DNA from: AP-16 sp036395835
Lineage (GTDB): Bacteria; Pseudomonadota; Alphaproteobacteria; Rhizobiales; Xanthobacteraceae
Assembly (NCBI GenBank): GCA_036395835.1
Contig: DASWCW010000168.1
Coordinates: 1-45,803 of the forward strand
DNA length: 45,803 nt
Reading direction: 5' to 3'
Each line of letters begins with the position of its first letter. Positions within the stretch are counted from its first letter, which is position 1. Position numbers and translations under genes: made by a program. Shown here in pieces: positions 24,786 to 32,642 of this stretch. The notes below the pieces were generated by a model that was given only the letters and a program-made list of their open reading frames with translations, had not been told where the DNA came from and did not search any database.

Positions 24786-26762
24786 ATGGCATCTGCGGTC
24801 GTACTGAGAGCGATGGGGCCGGCAGCGCTCGTTGCGGTGCTCGCCGTCTCGAGCCCCGCCGTACTGGCGCAGTCGAAGGATGCGGAGCCTGCGACCCGGG
24901 AAGCCAATGCCGCCGTTCTCAACGGCTTGCCGTTCTCGGACCGGCAGGATTTCGAAGATGCCCGGCGCGGTTTCCTGGCGGCGCTTCCGGACGGGCTGAT
25001 CGCGGGCCCAGGCGCCACGCCAATCTGGGACATGAAACGCTACGGGTTTCTCGACCGCGACGAAGCTCCCACGACGGTCAACCCGAGCCTTTGGCGTCAG
25101 GCGCAGCTCAATGCGATCCACGGCTTGTTCAAGGTCGGCGAGCGCGTCTACCAGATCCGCGGTCTCGACATCGCCAATATGACGATCATCGAGGGAGAAG
25201 AGGGCATCATCGTCCTCGACACGTTGTTGACCGCCGAGGCGGCGCGAGCGGCGCTCGACCTCTATTACGGCCAGCGGCCGCGCAAGCCGGTCACGGCGGT
25301 GATCTACAGCCACAGCCACGCCGACCATTTCGGCGGCGTCAAAGGCGTGGTGAGCGAAGCCGACGTCAAGGCGGGCCGCGTCAAGATTTATGCGCCGGAC
25401 GGCTTCATGGAGCATGCGGTCGCCGAGAACGTCATCGCCGGCAACGCCATGAGCCGGCGCGCCCAATACATGTACGGACCGCTGCTGCCTTCCGGCGAGA
25501 AAGGCCAGGTCGACACTGGGCTCGGTAAGAATCTCTCGCGCGGAACGCTCACCCTGCTCGGGCCGACCGATCTCATCCGCACCAACGAGACCCGCACGAT
25601 CGACGGCGTCGAGATCGTTTTTCAGCTCACGCCCGGCACCGAAGCGCCGGCGGAGATGAACATGTACTTTCCGCAGTTCCGAGTGCTCGACATGGCCGAG
25701 AACGTCACCCACAACATGCACAATCTCTATACGCTGCGCGGCGCCGAGATCCGCGACGGCAATGCCTGGTCGCATTCCATCGGCGAGGCGCTGCAGCTGT
25801 TCGGCCAAAGGACCGACGTGCTGATCGCGCAGCACCACTGGCCGACGTTCGGCTCGGACAAGATCGTCGCATACCTGAAGAAACAGCGCGACCTCTACAA
25901 GTTCATCAATGATCAATCCTTGCGGCTGCTCAACCAGGGACTGACGCCGGCGGAAATCGCCGAGACGTTGCGGCTGCCGGCTACACTCGCCAACGAATGG
26001 GCGCTGCGCGGCTACTACGGCACGCTCCGCCACAACGCGCGCGCCGTCTACCAGAAATACCTCGGCTGGTACGATTCCAACCCAGCGAATCTCGATCCGC
26101 TGCCGCCGGTGGCGGCCGCCCGGAAGGCGGTCGAGTACATGGGCGGCGCGCAGGCGGTGATTGCGCGCGCCCGCGAGGATTTCCGCCGCGGCGAGTATCG
26201 CTGGGTCGCGAGCGTCATGAAGGAAGTGGTGTTCGCCGATCCGGGCAATCGCGAGGCGCGCGAGCTCGCGGCCGACGCGCTCGAGCAGCTCGGCTATCAG
26301 GCCGAAGCCGGCACCTGGCGCAACGAATATCTGGTCGGCGCCTTGGAGCTGCGCAGCGGGCCGCCGAAGCTGCGGGCGCCGAGCACGCTCACTGCGGATA
26401 CGCTCGCCGCGCTATCGCTCGACAATTTCTTCGACCTGCTCGGGGTGCGGCTCAACGGCCCCAGAGCCGAAGGCAAGATCATGCGGATCAATTGGGATTT
26501 CACCGATGTGGGCGAGAAATATGCGCTCAATCTCGAGAATTCGGCGCTGACCTATACGCACGGGCTGGCCGAAGACGCGCAGGCAAGCCTCACGCTCAGG
26601 CGCGCCACGCTCGATTCGATCATGCTCAAGCAGACGACGTTCGCCGAGGCGGCGACGTCCGGGCAGATCGCGGTTGCGGGCGATCCGGCCAAGCTCGTGG
26701 AGCTGCTGGGATTGTTCGACGATTTCGATCCGATGTTCGAGATCGTCGCTCCGAAGCAGTGA
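24786..26762 (+). CDS. Exported alkylsulfatase-like metallo-beta-lactamase (SdsA1/BDS1 type)
   Basis: A 658-residue protein with a Sec signal peptide (MASAVVLRAMGPAALVAVLA then VSSPAVLA, cleavage near residue 28). The metallo-beta-lactamase domain has the zinc motif HSHADH (176-181). A further metal-ligand segment is MAENVTHNMHN, and the late ligand lies in IAQHHWPTFGSD. A dimerisation helix bundle follows (about 355-510), then an SCP2-like C-terminal domain (about 520-658). This is the architecture of type III alkylsulfatases such as SdsA1, which cleave sulfate from alkyl sulfates such as dodecyl sulfate. GGAGGGA precedes ATG 24786. It probably acts in the periplasm; the exact substrate is inferred from the family only. 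Confidence 0.88.
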   Translation: MASAVVLRAMGPAALVAVLAVSSPAVLAQSKDAEPATREANAAVLNGLPFSDRQDFEDARRGFLAALPDGLIAGPGATPIWDMKRYGFLDRDEAPTTVNPSLWRQAQLNAIHGLFKVGERVYQIRGLDIANMTIIEGEEGIIVLDTLLTAEAARAALDLYYGQRPRKPVTAVIYSHSHADHFGGVKGVVSEADVKAGRVKIYAPDGFMEHAVAENVIAGNAMSRRAQYMYGPLLPSGEKGQVDTGLGKNLSRGTLTLLGPTDLIRTNETRTIDGVEIVFQLTPGTEAPAEMNMYFPQFRVLDMAENVTHNMHNLYTLRGAEIRDGNAWSHSIGEALQLFGQRTDVLIAQHHWPTFGSDKIVAYLKKQRDLYKFINDQSLRLLNQGLTPAEIAETLRLPATLANEWALRGYYGTLRHNARAVYQKYLGWYDSNPANLDPLPPVAAARKAVEYMGGAQAVIARAREDFRRGEYRWVASVMKEVVFADPGNREARELAADALEQLGYQAEAGTWRNEYLVGALELRSGPPKLRAPSTLTADTLAALSLDNFFDLLGVRLNGPRAEGKIMRINWDFTDVGEKYALNLENSALTYTHGLAEDAQASLTLRRATLDSIMLKQTTFAEAATSGQIAVAGDPAKLVELLGLFDDFDPMFEIVAPKQ

Positions 26763-26781
26763 TTTCGTGCTCGTAGTGCTC

Positions 26782-26876
26782 GTAGCCGGATGGAGCGAAG
26801 CGAAATCCGGGATGAACGGACACTCCCGGGTTTCGCCCCCGTCCGCGGGCGCTGCATCCGGGCTACAAGATTTCTA
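26782..26876. repeat. Palindromic repeat (GTAGCCGGATGGAGCGAAGCG type)
   Basis: GTAGCCGGATG at the left pairs with CATCCGGGCTAC at the right. Inside, GAGCGAAGCGAAATCCGGG and CCCGGGTTTCGCCCC give further pairing. Elements of this form (GGATGGAGCGAAGCGAAATCC) are frequent in Bradyrhizobium-like genomes. It sits between two convergent genes, the alkylsulfatase and the small exported protein at 26883-27200, and may act as a transcript end. Confidence 0.85.
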
Positions 26877-26882
26877 CGGCTT

Positions 26883-27200
26883 TTACGGTTGCCAGCCGGG
26901 CAGCCAATACAGGTTCGGCACCGGATAGAGCAGCGGGACCTGCTGGTTGGCGATGTCGTAATGGGTCGACGGCACGAAATTCGGCGGATAGATGCCCTGA
27001 TTGGCGGGCAGCGGGTGGCCGGGCAGGTATTCCTTGCCGCCGTCGAGATAGGACCGTCGCGTCACGATGATGCGCGTGACCGGCCGCTGTTTCGCGACCG
27101 CGACCCGCGTCCTTTTCTCCGGCTGCGCATCCGCGGTGCTCGTCGCCACCGCGAAAGCCAATCCGGCCGCAACGGCGCAGAAAGCGAGTTTCCAGCCCAT
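26883..27200 (-). CDS. Small exported protein, unknown function
   Basis: A 105-residue protein with a clear signal peptide (MGWKLAFCAVAAGLAFAVAT, then STADA, cleavage near residue 25). The mature part is basic at first (KRTRVAVAKQRPVTRIIVTR) and then rich in Pro, Tyr and Trp (PLLYPVPNLYWLPGWQP at the C-terminus). No domain is recognised. Similar short exported proteins with aromatic, proline-rich ends occur in Bradyrhizobium-type genomes. It is divergent from asd and ends 6 bp from a palindromic repeat. Confidence 0.7.
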   Translation of the reverse strand: MGWKLAFCAVAAGLAFAVATSTADAQPEKRTRVAVAKQRPVTRIIVTRRSYLDGGKEYLPGHPLPANQGIYPPNFVPSTHYDIANQQVPLLYPVPNLYWLPGWQP

Positions 27201-27300
27201 GGTTCCCTCACGCTGATTCCGCCTGGCAACAGTCTAGCCCGGCCGCGCTCGAGCGCAACAAGGCATTCGATCGGTGCGATGGACGAACCCCTGCGAGGCG

Positions 27301-27317
27301 GGAAACGTTTCGTTTCC
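27301..27317. promoter_or_regulatory. Perfect inverted repeat upstream of asd (operator candidate)
   Basis: GGAAACG, three T, CGTTTCC is a perfect 7-bp inverted repeat 124 bp before the asd start. About 45 bp downstream, TTGAAT (27361-27366), 17 bases, TAAACA is a weak promoter candidate. Regulator-binding is inferred from symmetry and position only. Confidence 0.35.
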
Positions 27318-27441
27318 GGTCGAGTTCCCCTCTCGCGGGCTTCGCCGAGCAAGAGCGGCGTTGAATTTGCCGGCTCCCTCGCTTAAACACGCAGCGCGTC
27401 GCGCCCGCGCGGGCGGGGCGATTAGCCTCCGGAGAGTGCAC

Positions 27442-28476
27442 ATGGGCTACAAGGTCGCCGTCGTCGGCGCCACCGGCAATGTGGGCCGGGAAATGCTCGA
27501 CATCTTGGCCGAGCGCATGTTTCCGGCCGACGAGATCGTGGCGCTCGCCTCGCGGCGCAGCCAGGGTGTGGAGATCTCCTGCGGCGAGCGGACGCTCAAG
27601 GCCAAGGCGCTCGAGCATTTCGATTTTTCCGACGTCGACATCTGCCTGATGTCGGCGGGCTCGGCGGTGTCCAAGGAATGGTCGCCGAAGATCGCGGCCA
27701 AGGGCGCGGTGGTGATCGACAATTCCTCGTGCTGGCGCTACGACGCCGACGTTCCGCTCGTGGTCCCCGAGGTCAATGCGGACGCGGTCGCGGGTTTCCG
27801 CAAGAAGGGCATCATCGCCAATCCGAACTGCTCGACCGCCGAGCTCGTGGTGGTGCTCAAACCCCTGCACGACCGCGCGCGGATCAAGCGCGTGGTGGTC
27901 TCGACCTACCAATCGGTCTCCGGCGCGGGCCGCGAGGCCATGGACGAGCTGTTCGCGCAGACGAAGGCCGTCTACGTGACCGATCCGATCGAGCCGAAGA
28001 AATTCCCAAAGCGAATCGCCTTCAACGTGATCCCGCAGATCGACGTGTTCATGGACGACGGCTTCACCAAGGAAGAATGGAAGATGGTGGCCGAGACCAA
28101 GAAGATCCTCGATCCGAAGATCAAGCTGGTCGCGACCTGCGTGCGCGTGCCGGTGTTCATCGGCCACGCCGAGGCGGTCAGCATCGAGTTCGAAGAGCCG
28201 ATCAGCGCCGACGAGGCCCGCGAGCTTTTGCGCAATGCGCCTGGCTGTCTCGTCATCGACAAGCGGGAGGCGGGCGGCTACGTCACGCCGTTCGAATCCG
28301 CCGGCGAAGACGCGACCTACATCAGCCGCGTGCGCGAGGATCCCACGATCGACAGCGGCCTGGTGCTGTGGATCGTGTCCGACAATCTGCGCAAGGGCGC
28401 CGCGCTCAACGCGGTGCAGATCGCCGAGTGCCTGATCAACCGCAAGCTGATCCAGGCCAAGCGCAAGGCGGCGTGA
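27442..28476 (+). CDS. asd: Aspartate-semialdehyde dehydrogenase
   Basis: A 344-residue NADP-dependent enzyme that makes aspartate semialdehyde, the branch point for lysine/diaminopimelate, threonine and methionine. The nucleotide-binding VVGATGNVGREML starts at residue 7. The catalytic Cys130 is in ANPNCSTAELVVVL, the general base His is in FIGHAEAVSIEF, and VSGAGREAMDEL is present. ATG 27442 follows GGAGAG by 5 bases. The open frame extends 56 codons upstream without similarity. It is functionally linked to dapF at 42.7 kb. Confidence 0.97.
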   Translation: MGYKVAVVGATGNVGREMLDILAERMFPADEIVALASRRSQGVEISCGERTLKAKALEHFDFSDVDICLMSAGSAVSKEWSPKIAAKGAVVIDNSSCWRYDADVPLVVPEVNADAVAGFRKKGIIANPNCSTAELVVVLKPLHDRARIKRVVVSTYQSVSGAGREAMDELFAQTKAVYVTDPIEPKKFPKRIAFNVIPQIDVFMDDGFTKEEWKMVAETKKILDPKIKLVATCVRVPVFIGHAEAVSIEFEEPISADEARELLRNAPGCLVIDKREAGGYVTPFESAGEDATYISRVREDPTIDSGLVLWIVSDNLRKGAALNAVQIAECLINRKLIQAKRKAA

Positions 28477-28494
28477 TCCATCCAGTTGCTCTGC

Positions 28495-28619
28495 CGTCAT
28501 TCCGGGCTCGCCCGAAGGGCCAGACCCGGAACCCATGGCCACTTGGCGCCGTCTGGAACCACAGCTTGCCCGGTGTTCATGGATTCCGGGCGCTCCGCTT
28601 CGCGGCGCCCCGGAACGAC
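28495..28619. repeat. Palindromic repeat (CGTCATTCCGGG type) after asd
   Basis: CGTCATTCCGGG at the left pairs with CCCCGGAACGAC at the right; GACCCGGAACCCATGG and CATGGATTCCGGG form inner arms. It lies between the convergent ends of asd and the DUF429 gene, a few bases from the latter's stop. It belongs to the same family as 38693-38811. Confidence 0.85.
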
Positions 28620-28625
28620 CCCGCG

Positions 28626-29429
28626 TTAGGCCCAAATCGCTACGGGCAGTCCGAACTCGTCGCGTCCCGGCGGGTCCGGAAACGGTCGCGCGGTACCCGC
28701 ATATAATCGCCGCGCGATCGCCGCGCAGGCGAGCGCGTCGAGGAGGTCGTCGGCGCGCGCGCCTTTGGGCGGCACGGCTTCGACGCACGAGGCCGGAAGT
28801 CCGGCTTCGATCAGCAAACGGCGGCGCAAGACGAGGCCCGGGCCGTGCGGCACGCCCCTGATCTTCTTGGGCTCCTCGAGCGCGCGATTGCCGTTGAGCC
28901 GCCAGAACGCGACCTCCGGATGGACTTCGAACACGTTCGGCGCCAGCGCCGGATTTTCGCGCAGCAAAGTATCCACTTCGCGGATTTTCGGCGCGATCAT
29001 GAACAACTGCTTTGAGATTTTTCGCGGCGGCTCCGAATTCACGAGCCCGATCCGGCAGGCCTCGCCGAAACTTTCCGCATAGATCGCCGCGCGCGACGGC
29101 ACCGAGAACACCGAGGATTGCCGAGCGCCCAGCAGGGGTCGCACCGCCGCTTCCGGGCCGCGGCCGCCCGGCCCGATGCGCGCCGGCAATCCGATCGGCA
29201 CGTCGACCGCGACGATGCCCGGCGCCTCGGGCGCGGAGGCCACGTCGGCAAAGCCCGGCACGACCCGCACGCGCGCTTCCTCGCTGGCGGGCCGCACCAA
29301 CGCCGCGACCCATCCGGCGGGACATCCGTCGACCCCCGCAAGCCAACATTCATCGCCGTGTCCCGGACGAGCGAGCGCAGCACGCGAGCGACGATCCGGG
29401 ACCCAGGAGTGACTTCGCGTAGCGGCCAT
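28626..29429 (-). CDS. DUF429 family protein with a repeat-derived N-terminus
   Basis: A 267-residue protein. The DUF429 core starts at about residue 31 (LAGVDGCPAGWVAALV) and includes VAVDVPIGLPARIGPGGRGP, QSSVFSVPSRAAIY and EVHPEVAFWRLNG, with conserved acidic residues near the end (GARADDLLDALACAAIAR). The family has a predicted RNase H-like fold and unknown role. The first ~28 residues (MAATRSHSWVPDRRSRAALA and on) are encoded by a palindromic repeat. I see no in-frame ATG, GTG or TTG between the repeat and the core, so translation most likely starts at ATG 29429 inside or beside the repeat. Confidence 0.75.
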   Translation of the reverse strand: MAATRSHSWVPDRRSRAALARPGHGDECWLAGVDGCPAGWVAALVRPASEEARVRVVPGFADVASAPEAPGIVAVDVPIGLPARIGPGGRGPEAAVRPLLGARQSSVFSVPSRAAIYAESFGEACRIGLVNSEPPRKISKQLFMIAPKIREVDTLLRENPALAPNVFEVHPEVAFWRLNGNRALEEPKKIRGVPHGPGLVLRRRLLIEAGLPASCVEAVPPKGARADDLLDALACAAIARRLYAGTARPFPDPPGRDEFGLPVAIWA

Positions 29430-29520
29430 ATGTCGATTCCGCTAATAAGGTCGCTTCGCGAAGCTACTGCTGGACCCCGGATCGCGCGACGGCGCTTCGC
29501 GCCGCGCGGTCCGGGGAACG
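29358..29520. repeat. Composite palindromic repeat overlapping the start of the DUF429 gene
   Basis: The left unit GTCCCGGAC...GATCCGGGAC spans 29360-29402. The right unit GGACCCCGGATCGCGCGACG...GCGCGGTCCGGGG spans 29472-29516 and has an inner hairpin GGCGCTTCGCGCC. Between them ACTTCGCGTAGC and GCTTCGCGAAGC form another pair. It covers the 5' end of the DUF429 frame and the leader of the CitE-like gene, so it occupies a divergent promoter region. Confidence 0.8.
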
Positions 29521-29533
29521 AGGGTGAGGCCCC

Positions 29534-30418
29534 ATGCCCGTGCGTCCGCGCCGCAGCGTGCTCTACATGCCGGGATCGAACGCGCGCGCCATCGAGAAGG
29601 CAAGGACGCTCGCCGCCGACGCACTGATCCTCGATCTCGAGGACGCGGTCGCGCCCGACGCGAAGCCGGCCGCGCGCCAGCAGGTATGCGATGCCGTGCG
29701 GAGCGGCGGCTTCGGCCGGCGTGAGATTTTTGTCCGCATCAACGCACCCGATACGCCCTGGGGTGCCGACGATCTTGCGGCGGCCGTGGCCGCCGCGCCC
29801 GACGCGATCCTCGTGCCCAAAGTATCGACCCCCGAGGGTCTCGTGGCGATCGGCGGGCGGCTCGCCGCGCTCGGCGCCAACCCGAAGATCCGCATTTGGG
29901 CGATGATGGAGACGCCGCTCGCGATCCTGAACGCCAAGGAGATCGCGGCAGCGTCCCGCGAGCCCTCGACCCGCCTCGCCGGCTTCGTGATGGGTACCAA
30001 CGATCTTGCCAAGGACACGCGGGCGAAGATCGTTCCCGGCCGGGCGCCGATGCTCGCATGGCTGATGGTGTGCGTCGCGGCCGCGCGCAGCTACCGGCTC
30101 GACATCGTCGACGGCGTCTTCAATGACATCGGCGATGCGCAGGGCTTCGCGCGCGAATGCGCCGAGGCCCGCGATCTCGGCTTCGATGGCAAGACCCTGA
30201 TCCATCCGAGCCAGATCGAGTCGTGCAACGCCGCATTCTCGCCGAGCCCCGACGAAGTCGAGAGCGCGCGAAAAATCCTCGCCGCATTTGATCAGCCGGA
30301 GAATTTTGACAAGGGCGTGGTGCGGATCGACGGCCGCATGGTGGAACGGCTGCATGCCGAGATGGCGCGCCGCACCGTAGCGATCGCCGACGCGATCGCT
30401 CAGTCAGAAAGTGCGTAG
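29534..30418 (+). CDS. CitE/malyl-CoA lyase family enzyme (CoA-ester lyase or thioesterase)
   Basis: A 294-residue TIM-barrel protein of the HpcH/HpaI-CitE family. Motifs are RPRRSVLYMPGSNARAIEKA, ALILDLEDAVAPDAK (metal-ligand Asp/Glu), RINAPDTPWGADDL, IWAMMETPLAILNA (metal-binding Glu), GFVMGTNDLAKDTRA and GFDGKTLIHPSQIESCNAAF. Relatives include citramalyl-CoA lyase, L-malyl-CoA/beta-methylmalyl-CoA lyase (Mcl1) and (3S)-malyl-CoA thioesterase (Mcl2). At under 300 residues it is nearer the CitE/Mcl2 size. With mch 7 kb away, a role in the ethylmalonyl-CoA pathway is plausible. ATG 29534 follows a GAGGGTGAGG site. Its last 19 bp overlap a convergent gene. Confidence 0.82.
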   Translation: MPVRPRRSVLYMPGSNARAIEKARTLAADALILDLEDAVAPDAKPAARQQVCDAVRSGGFGRREIFVRINAPDTPWGADDLAAAVAAAPDAILVPKVSTPEGLVAIGGRLAALGANPKIRIWAMMETPLAILNAKEIAAASREPSTRLAGFVMGTNDLAKDTRAKIVPGRAPMLAWLMVCVAAARSYRLDIVDGVFNDIGDAQGFARECAEARDLGFDGKTLIHPSQIESCNAAFSPSPDEVESARKILAAFDQPENFDKGVVRIDGRMVERLHAEMARRTVAIADAIAQSESA

Positions 30419-30732
30419 ACGAACAGCGGCCCGCGCTCGCTGCCGCCGTGCAGACAGAGGAAGTGCACGATCTTGGCGCCGCTTCCCGCGTCGTAGCTGG
30501 CGCGGCCGTGATAAATGGTCGAGACGAACTGGCTGCCGATCTTGTCGGCGAACCGGTCGACCGCGACGCTCGCGCGATCGATCACGAAGCGGCGGAACGC
30601 CGGGTTGCGGCGCTTGAACTCGACCGCCGCATAGCGCTCGCAGCCGACCAGGCCGTCGAACGTGGTTCGTTGCGCCAGCACCGCCGGCGCCGCCAGCATC
30701 GAGCCGAGCAGCGCGATCGCCACGACCCTCAC
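30400..30732 (-). CDS. Small exported protein coupled to leuD
   Basis: A 110-residue protein starting at a GTG that overlaps the leuD stop (GTGA, 4-base overlap), so translation is probably coupled. A signal peptide (MRVVAIALLGSMLAAPAVLA, cleavage near residue 20) is followed by a basic, helical mature part (CERYAAVEFKRRNPAFRRFV) and SYDAGSGAKIVHFLCLHGG. Two cysteines might form a disulfide. No family is recognised. It converges on the CitE-like gene, overlapping its end by 19 bp. The signal peptide and the overlap are the main reasons to believe it is real. Confidence 0.7.
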   Translation of the reverse strand: MRVVAIALLGSMLAAPAVLAQRTTFDGLVGCERYAAVEFKRRNPAFRRFVIDRASVAVDRFADKIGSQFVSTIYHGRASYDAGSGAKIVHFLCLHGGSERGPLFVYALSD

Positions 30733-31334
30733 AGCCACGGCCGCTCGGCCTTCGCCTTTTGCTCGTAGCTCGCGATCTTTGGGGCCTTGACCATGGTGAG
30801 TCCGATGTCGTCGAGCCCGTTGAGCAAACAATGCTTGCGGAACGCATCGATGTCGAACTTGACCATGCCGCCGTCGGGGCCGCGGATCTCCTGCTTGTCG
30901 AGATCGATGCTCAGCGTGGCGTTGGCGCCGCGCTCGGCATCGTCGAACAGTTTCTCCAAATCCTGCGGCGACACCTTGATGGGCAGAATGCCGTTCTTGA
31001 AGCAATTGTTGTAGAAAATGTCGGCGAACGAGGTCGAGATAACGCAGCGGATGCCGAAATCGAGCAACGCCCAGGGCGCGTGCTCGCGCGAGGAGCCGCA
31101 GCCGAAATTCTCCCCGGCGACGAGGATCTTGGCCTTGCGGTAGGCGGGCTTGTTGAGCACGAAATCCGGTTTCTCGCTGCCGTCGGAATTATAACGCATC
31201 TCGGCGAACAGGCCTTTGCCGAGCCCGGTGCGCTTGATGGTCTTGAGGTATTGCTTGGGGATGATCCGGTCGGTGTCGACGTTGATCATCTTCAGCGGCG
31301 CCGCGACGCCTTCGAGTACGGTGAATTTTTCCAT
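30729..31334 (-). CDS. leuD: 3-isopropylmalate dehydratase small subunit
   Basis: A 201-residue swivel-domain subunit that joins LeuC to isomerise 2- to 3-isopropylmalate. Family motifs are VDTDRIIPKQYLKTIKRTGL, AGENFGCGSSREHAPWALLD and SFADIFYNNCFKNGILPI. It starts MEKFTVLEGVAAPLKMINVD. leuC is 3.5 kb upstream on the same strand, separated by other genes, so the two subunits are not in one tight operon. A GTG start of a small exported protein overlaps its stop. Confidence 0.97.
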   Translation of the reverse strand: MEKFTVLEGVAAPLKMINVDTDRIIPKQYLKTIKRTGLGKGLFAEMRYNSDGSEKPDFVLNKPAYRKAKILVAGENFGCGSSREHAPWALLDFGIRCVISTSFADIFYNNCFKNGILPIKVSPQDLEKLFDDAERGANATLSIDLDKQEIRGPDGGMVKFDIDAFRKHCLLNGLDDIGLTMVKAPKIASYEQKAKAERPWL

Positions 31335-31461
31335 CCTGGTTTTCCTGCGGGTTTGTCGCGCGACCTGCGTTTAGCGCGAATGCTCGTCGAGCGGAAGAGT
31401 TCTTGCCGCATTCTGACGAGGCCGGGGACCACAGCGCTACGATACACGCCGCGCGGGCGCC

Positions 31462-31890
31462 TTAAGCCACATCCGCCTCGATCGCCGCGATGTCGTCGTC
31501 GGAGAGGCCGAAATGGTGGCCAATCTCGTGCAGAAGCACGTGGGTGACGATCTTGCCGAGCGTCTCGTCGTGCTCGGCCCAGTAATCGAGGATCGGCCGC
31601 CGGTAGAGCCAGATCAGGTTGGGCATCTGCACCGGGGCGCTCTCCGACTGGAACGGCAGCCCGACGCCCTGGAACAGCCCCAGGATGTCGAACTCGCTCT
31701 CCAGTCCCATCTCCTCGACCACGTCGTCGGCCGGGAAATCCTCGACCCGGATCACGAGATTGCCGCACAGCTGCCGAAAGCGCTGCGGCAGCCGGCGGAA
31801 CGCCGCAGCCGCGAGCGCCTCGATCTCGTCGAGCGCGGGCGATTTGACGAGCCGCCAGGCGGTGGGGTCGGAGGACGATGGATCATTCAT
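31462..31890 (-). CDS. Zincin-like metallopeptidase family protein
   Basis: A 142-residue protein with the zinc motif HEIGHHFGLSDDDI (about 121-134), the H-E-x-x-H pattern followed by a third His and the conserved GLSDD. Upstream is the family stretch NLIWLYRRPILDYW. It belongs to a small single-domain metallopeptidase family common in proteobacteria and actinobacteria; substrates are unknown. No signal peptide is visible, so it is probably cytoplasmic. It starts 23 bp after the LysE-type gene and precedes leuD by 127 bp. Confidence 0.85.
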   Translation of the reverse strand: MNDPSSSDPTAWRLVKSPALDEIEALAAAAFRRLPQRFRQLCGNLVIRVEDFPADDVVEEMGLESEFDILGLFQGVGLPFQSESAPVQMPNLIWLYRRPILDYWAEHDETLGKIVTHVLLHEIGHHFGLSDDDIAAIEADVA

Positions 31891-31913
31891 GGCAGCGCCG
31901 GGACCGATCTCGT

Positions 31914-32534
31914 TCAGCGGGCACGCGCGAGCGCGAGCCAGATGCCGCCGCCGACCAGGAGCCCGCCGCTCAGCCGCGAGACCGCACGAACGCGGCGGCC
32001 GGACAGCGCGAGCCCCAGCCGGCCGACCAGCACCGCGTAGGCGCCATCGCAGAGCGTCGCGACCGCCATGAAGGTCAAGCCGAGCAGCATGATCTGCTGC
32101 ACGTAGGCGCCGTTGGGATCGACGAATTGCGGGATAAAGGCGCCGAAGAACAGCAGCGCCTTCGGGTTGCTCAGGATCACCAGGAAGCCCTGCAGGAAAA
32201 AGCCGGAGCGGGGCGGAGGCACAGGTGCAGCTCCTGCCTCATCGAGCGCGCCGGGGAAGCGCAACAGCTTGAAGCCCAGCCAGACCAGATACGCGGCCCC
32301 GGCGAGCCGCACCCAATCGAACCACACGCCGATCGAGGCGATGATCGAGGCGAGCCCGACGCAAAGGATCGCGATCATCGCGGCGAGCCCGAGCTGCGTG
32401 CCGGCGACGTTCAGGAGACCGGCGCGCGCGCCGTGGCGCAGGCTGTTGGCGATGATGAGCGTCACGGTCGGGCCCGGCACGATGACGATCGCGAAGCACG
32501 CAGCCACATAGGCGAGGTAGAGCTCGGCGGACAT
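31914..32534 (-). CDS. LysE/RhtB family amino-acid exporter
   Basis: A 206-residue inner-membrane protein with five to six hydrophobic segments. The family signature near the N-terminus is IVIVPGPTVTLIIANSLRHG, then ARAGLLNVAGTQLG; a later motif is VILSNPKALLFFGAFIPQFV. Members export amino acids or related metabolites (lysine, threonine, homoserine, leucine). The substrate cannot be told here. I chose ATG 32534, 10 bases after GGAGGA; an ATG six codons earlier overlaps that ribosome site. Confidence 0.88.
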   Translation of the reverse strand: MSAELYLAYVAACFAIVIVPGPTVTLIIANSLRHGARAGLLNVAGTQLGLAAMIAILCVGLASIIASIGVWFDWVRLAGAAYLVWLGFKLLRFPGALDEAGAAPVPPPRSGFFLQGFLVILSNPKALLFFGAFIPQFVDPNGAYVQQIMLLGLTFMAVATLCDGAYAVLVGRLGLALSGRRVRAVSRLSGGLLVGGGIWLALARAR

Positions 32535-32642
32535 GTAAAACCATTCCTCCAATGGCGCGCGAGAGTATAGACAGGCTGCGTTGCGCTAGCGAGTTGACGG
32601 CGTCGCCTCGATGCGGGAGCGTGGCCCGAAGGGAGGGACGAA

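Noticed and set aside
27208..29349. 713-codon minus-strand frame opposite asd and part of the DUF429 gene
   Set aside because: It is antisense to asd, which has full family motifs; composition is typical of a shadow frame.
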